Assembly (NCBI GenBank): GCA_020846515.1
Contig: JADLDX010000892.1
Span: 1-7,434, forward strand
Length of the DNA: 7,434 bases
Direction of reading: 5' to 3'
From: Pirellulaceae bacterium
Lineage (GTDB): Bacteria; Planctomycetota; Planctomycetia; Pirellulales; Pirellulaceae
A model generated the notes under the pieces. It had not been told where the DNA came from. It ran no database searches and saw nothing but the letters and a program-made list of their open reading frames with translations. The position numbers and the translations under genes are program-made. Positions within the stretch are counted from its first letter, which is position 1. Every line of letters begins with the position of its first letter. Of the stretch, positions 7,083 to 7,434 are shown piece by piece.

Positions 7083-7106
7083 CCACCGTCTGGCGACGGT
7101 GGCTAC
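7083..7106 (-). repeat. Family 1 palindromic repeat, copy 5 (inverted)
   Basis: On the minus strand this is identical to copy 1 over 24 bases, with GTAG and arms around GCCA. It faces copy 4 and sits between the two copies of the second family. Confidence 0.85.
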
Positions 7107-7123
7107 GTAAGAAAACCGTGGGC

Positions 7124-7174
7124 TATCGCCCAGCGGCTGATCAGCCGCTGGGCGCGCTAGCGTCCGGTTTAGCC
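7124..7174 (+). repeat. Second palindromic repeat family, copy B
   Basis: Contains a perfect 28-base palindrome at 7127-7154: half-site CGCCCAGCGGCTGA and its exact complement. It is followed by the tail shared with copy A. It ends five bases before the stop codon of the minus-strand gene at 7179. It may act as a 3' hairpin for that gene or as a REP-like mobile element. Confidence 0.8.
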
Positions 7175-7178
7175 CGAC

Positions 7179-7434
7179 TTAGCGTTTGGTTGCGGCCGGT
7201 AGAGCGCTGACGTTCGACGGCTCGTCGAGCGACTCTTCGGTAAAACGAGCTGAATACTTCAGTGCGGTTTCGGCGCCGCGAAAGCCCACCACTTCATCAT
7301 CCCAGTCGAGTTGCTTGCTGATCAGTCGACCTTTATCCATGTCGAACTTGATTGTGCCGCGGCTCATCTGCTGCATGAGTTGGGATTCGACGCTCGAGTC
7401 ATCCACGGGCGTTAAAGGTGTCGTCTCTACCTTG
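7179..7434 (-). CDS. C-terminal end of an unrecognised protein (runs off the right edge)
   Basis: The minus-strand frame is open from the right edge to the TAA at 7179-7181, giving 84 visible residues. A GTG at 7404-7406 could serve as a start, but the frame continues upstream of it (KVETTPLTPVDDSS) and no ribosome site is visible. I therefore read it as the tail of a longer gene. The segment GTIKFDMDKGRLISKQ, then WDDEVVGFRGAETALKYSARF, alternates polar and hydrophobic residues like a beta-strand domain. It ends in a low-complexity, Ala/Pro-rich tail. I do not recognise the family. It is convergent with the sialidase-like gene, and five bases separate its stop from the second-family repeat. 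Confidence 0.6.
   Translation of the reverse strand, partial: KVETTPLTPVDDSSVESQLMQQMSRGTIKFDMDKGRLISKQLDWDDEVVGFRGAETALKYSARFTEESLDEPSNVSALPAATKR

Noticed and set aside
7179..7406. A complete 75-codon small gene starting at the GTG at 7406
   Set aside because: The frame remains open upstream to the window edge and no ribosome site precedes the GTG, so a truncated larger gene is more likely.
1..7434. tRNA or rRNA genes
   Set aside because: No cloverleaf with a GTTCGA-type T arm or CCA end was seen on either strand by eye, and no rRNA-like conserved stretch. A tRNAscan run would settle this.

Overview
The window reads as part of a bacterial chromosome, most likely from a planctomycete (Pirellulales-like). 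That is an inference. It rests on single genes alternating in orientation, palindromic intergenic repeats, a secreted sialidase-like protein, and an unusual long type-2 isoleucyl-tRNA synthetase. No 16S or other decisive marker is present.

Layout, left to right: (1) 1-678, minus strand: N-terminal 226 residues of a methionyl-tRNA synthetase, running off the left edge. (2) 679-908: divergent intergenic region with a clear Shine-Dalgarno for each synthetase and a GC-rich hairpin just before the ileS ribosome site. (3) 909-4496, plus strand: complete ileS, 1195 residues. (4) 4497-4628: convergent intergenic region holding three copies of a short palindromic repeat. (5) 4629-5564, minus strand: EamA/DMT-family membrane transporter. 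(6) 5565-5863: divergent intergenic region with a large imperfect inverted repeat (CTGTC and poly-T/poly-A tracts) and an extended -10 promoter. (7) 5864-6985, plus strand: exported BNR/Asp-box sialidase-like protein. (8) 6982-7178: convergent region holding two more copies of the first repeat and two copies of a second palindromic element. (9) 7179-7434, minus strand: C-terminal end of an unrecognised protein that runs off the right edge.

Every adjacent gene pair is divergent or convergent, so there is no multigene operon here. Only the two synthetases are functionally related: both charge tRNAs for translation. The transporter and the sialidase-like protein show no evident link to them or to each other.

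The most notable finding is in ileS. The class I signature HxGH is replaced by the swapped form GxHH (GVHH, residues 54-57). KMSKS is replaced by AMHKS, and three of the four cysteines of the usual zinc site near the CP1 editing domain are lost. The swapped GxHH motif is known from some IleRS2 enzymes and is associated with extreme mupirocin resistance. The second theme is the repeats: two palindromic families sit only in the two convergent gaps. One family shows compensatory stem changes around a constant loop, and one of its copies contributes the stop codon of the sialidase-like gene.
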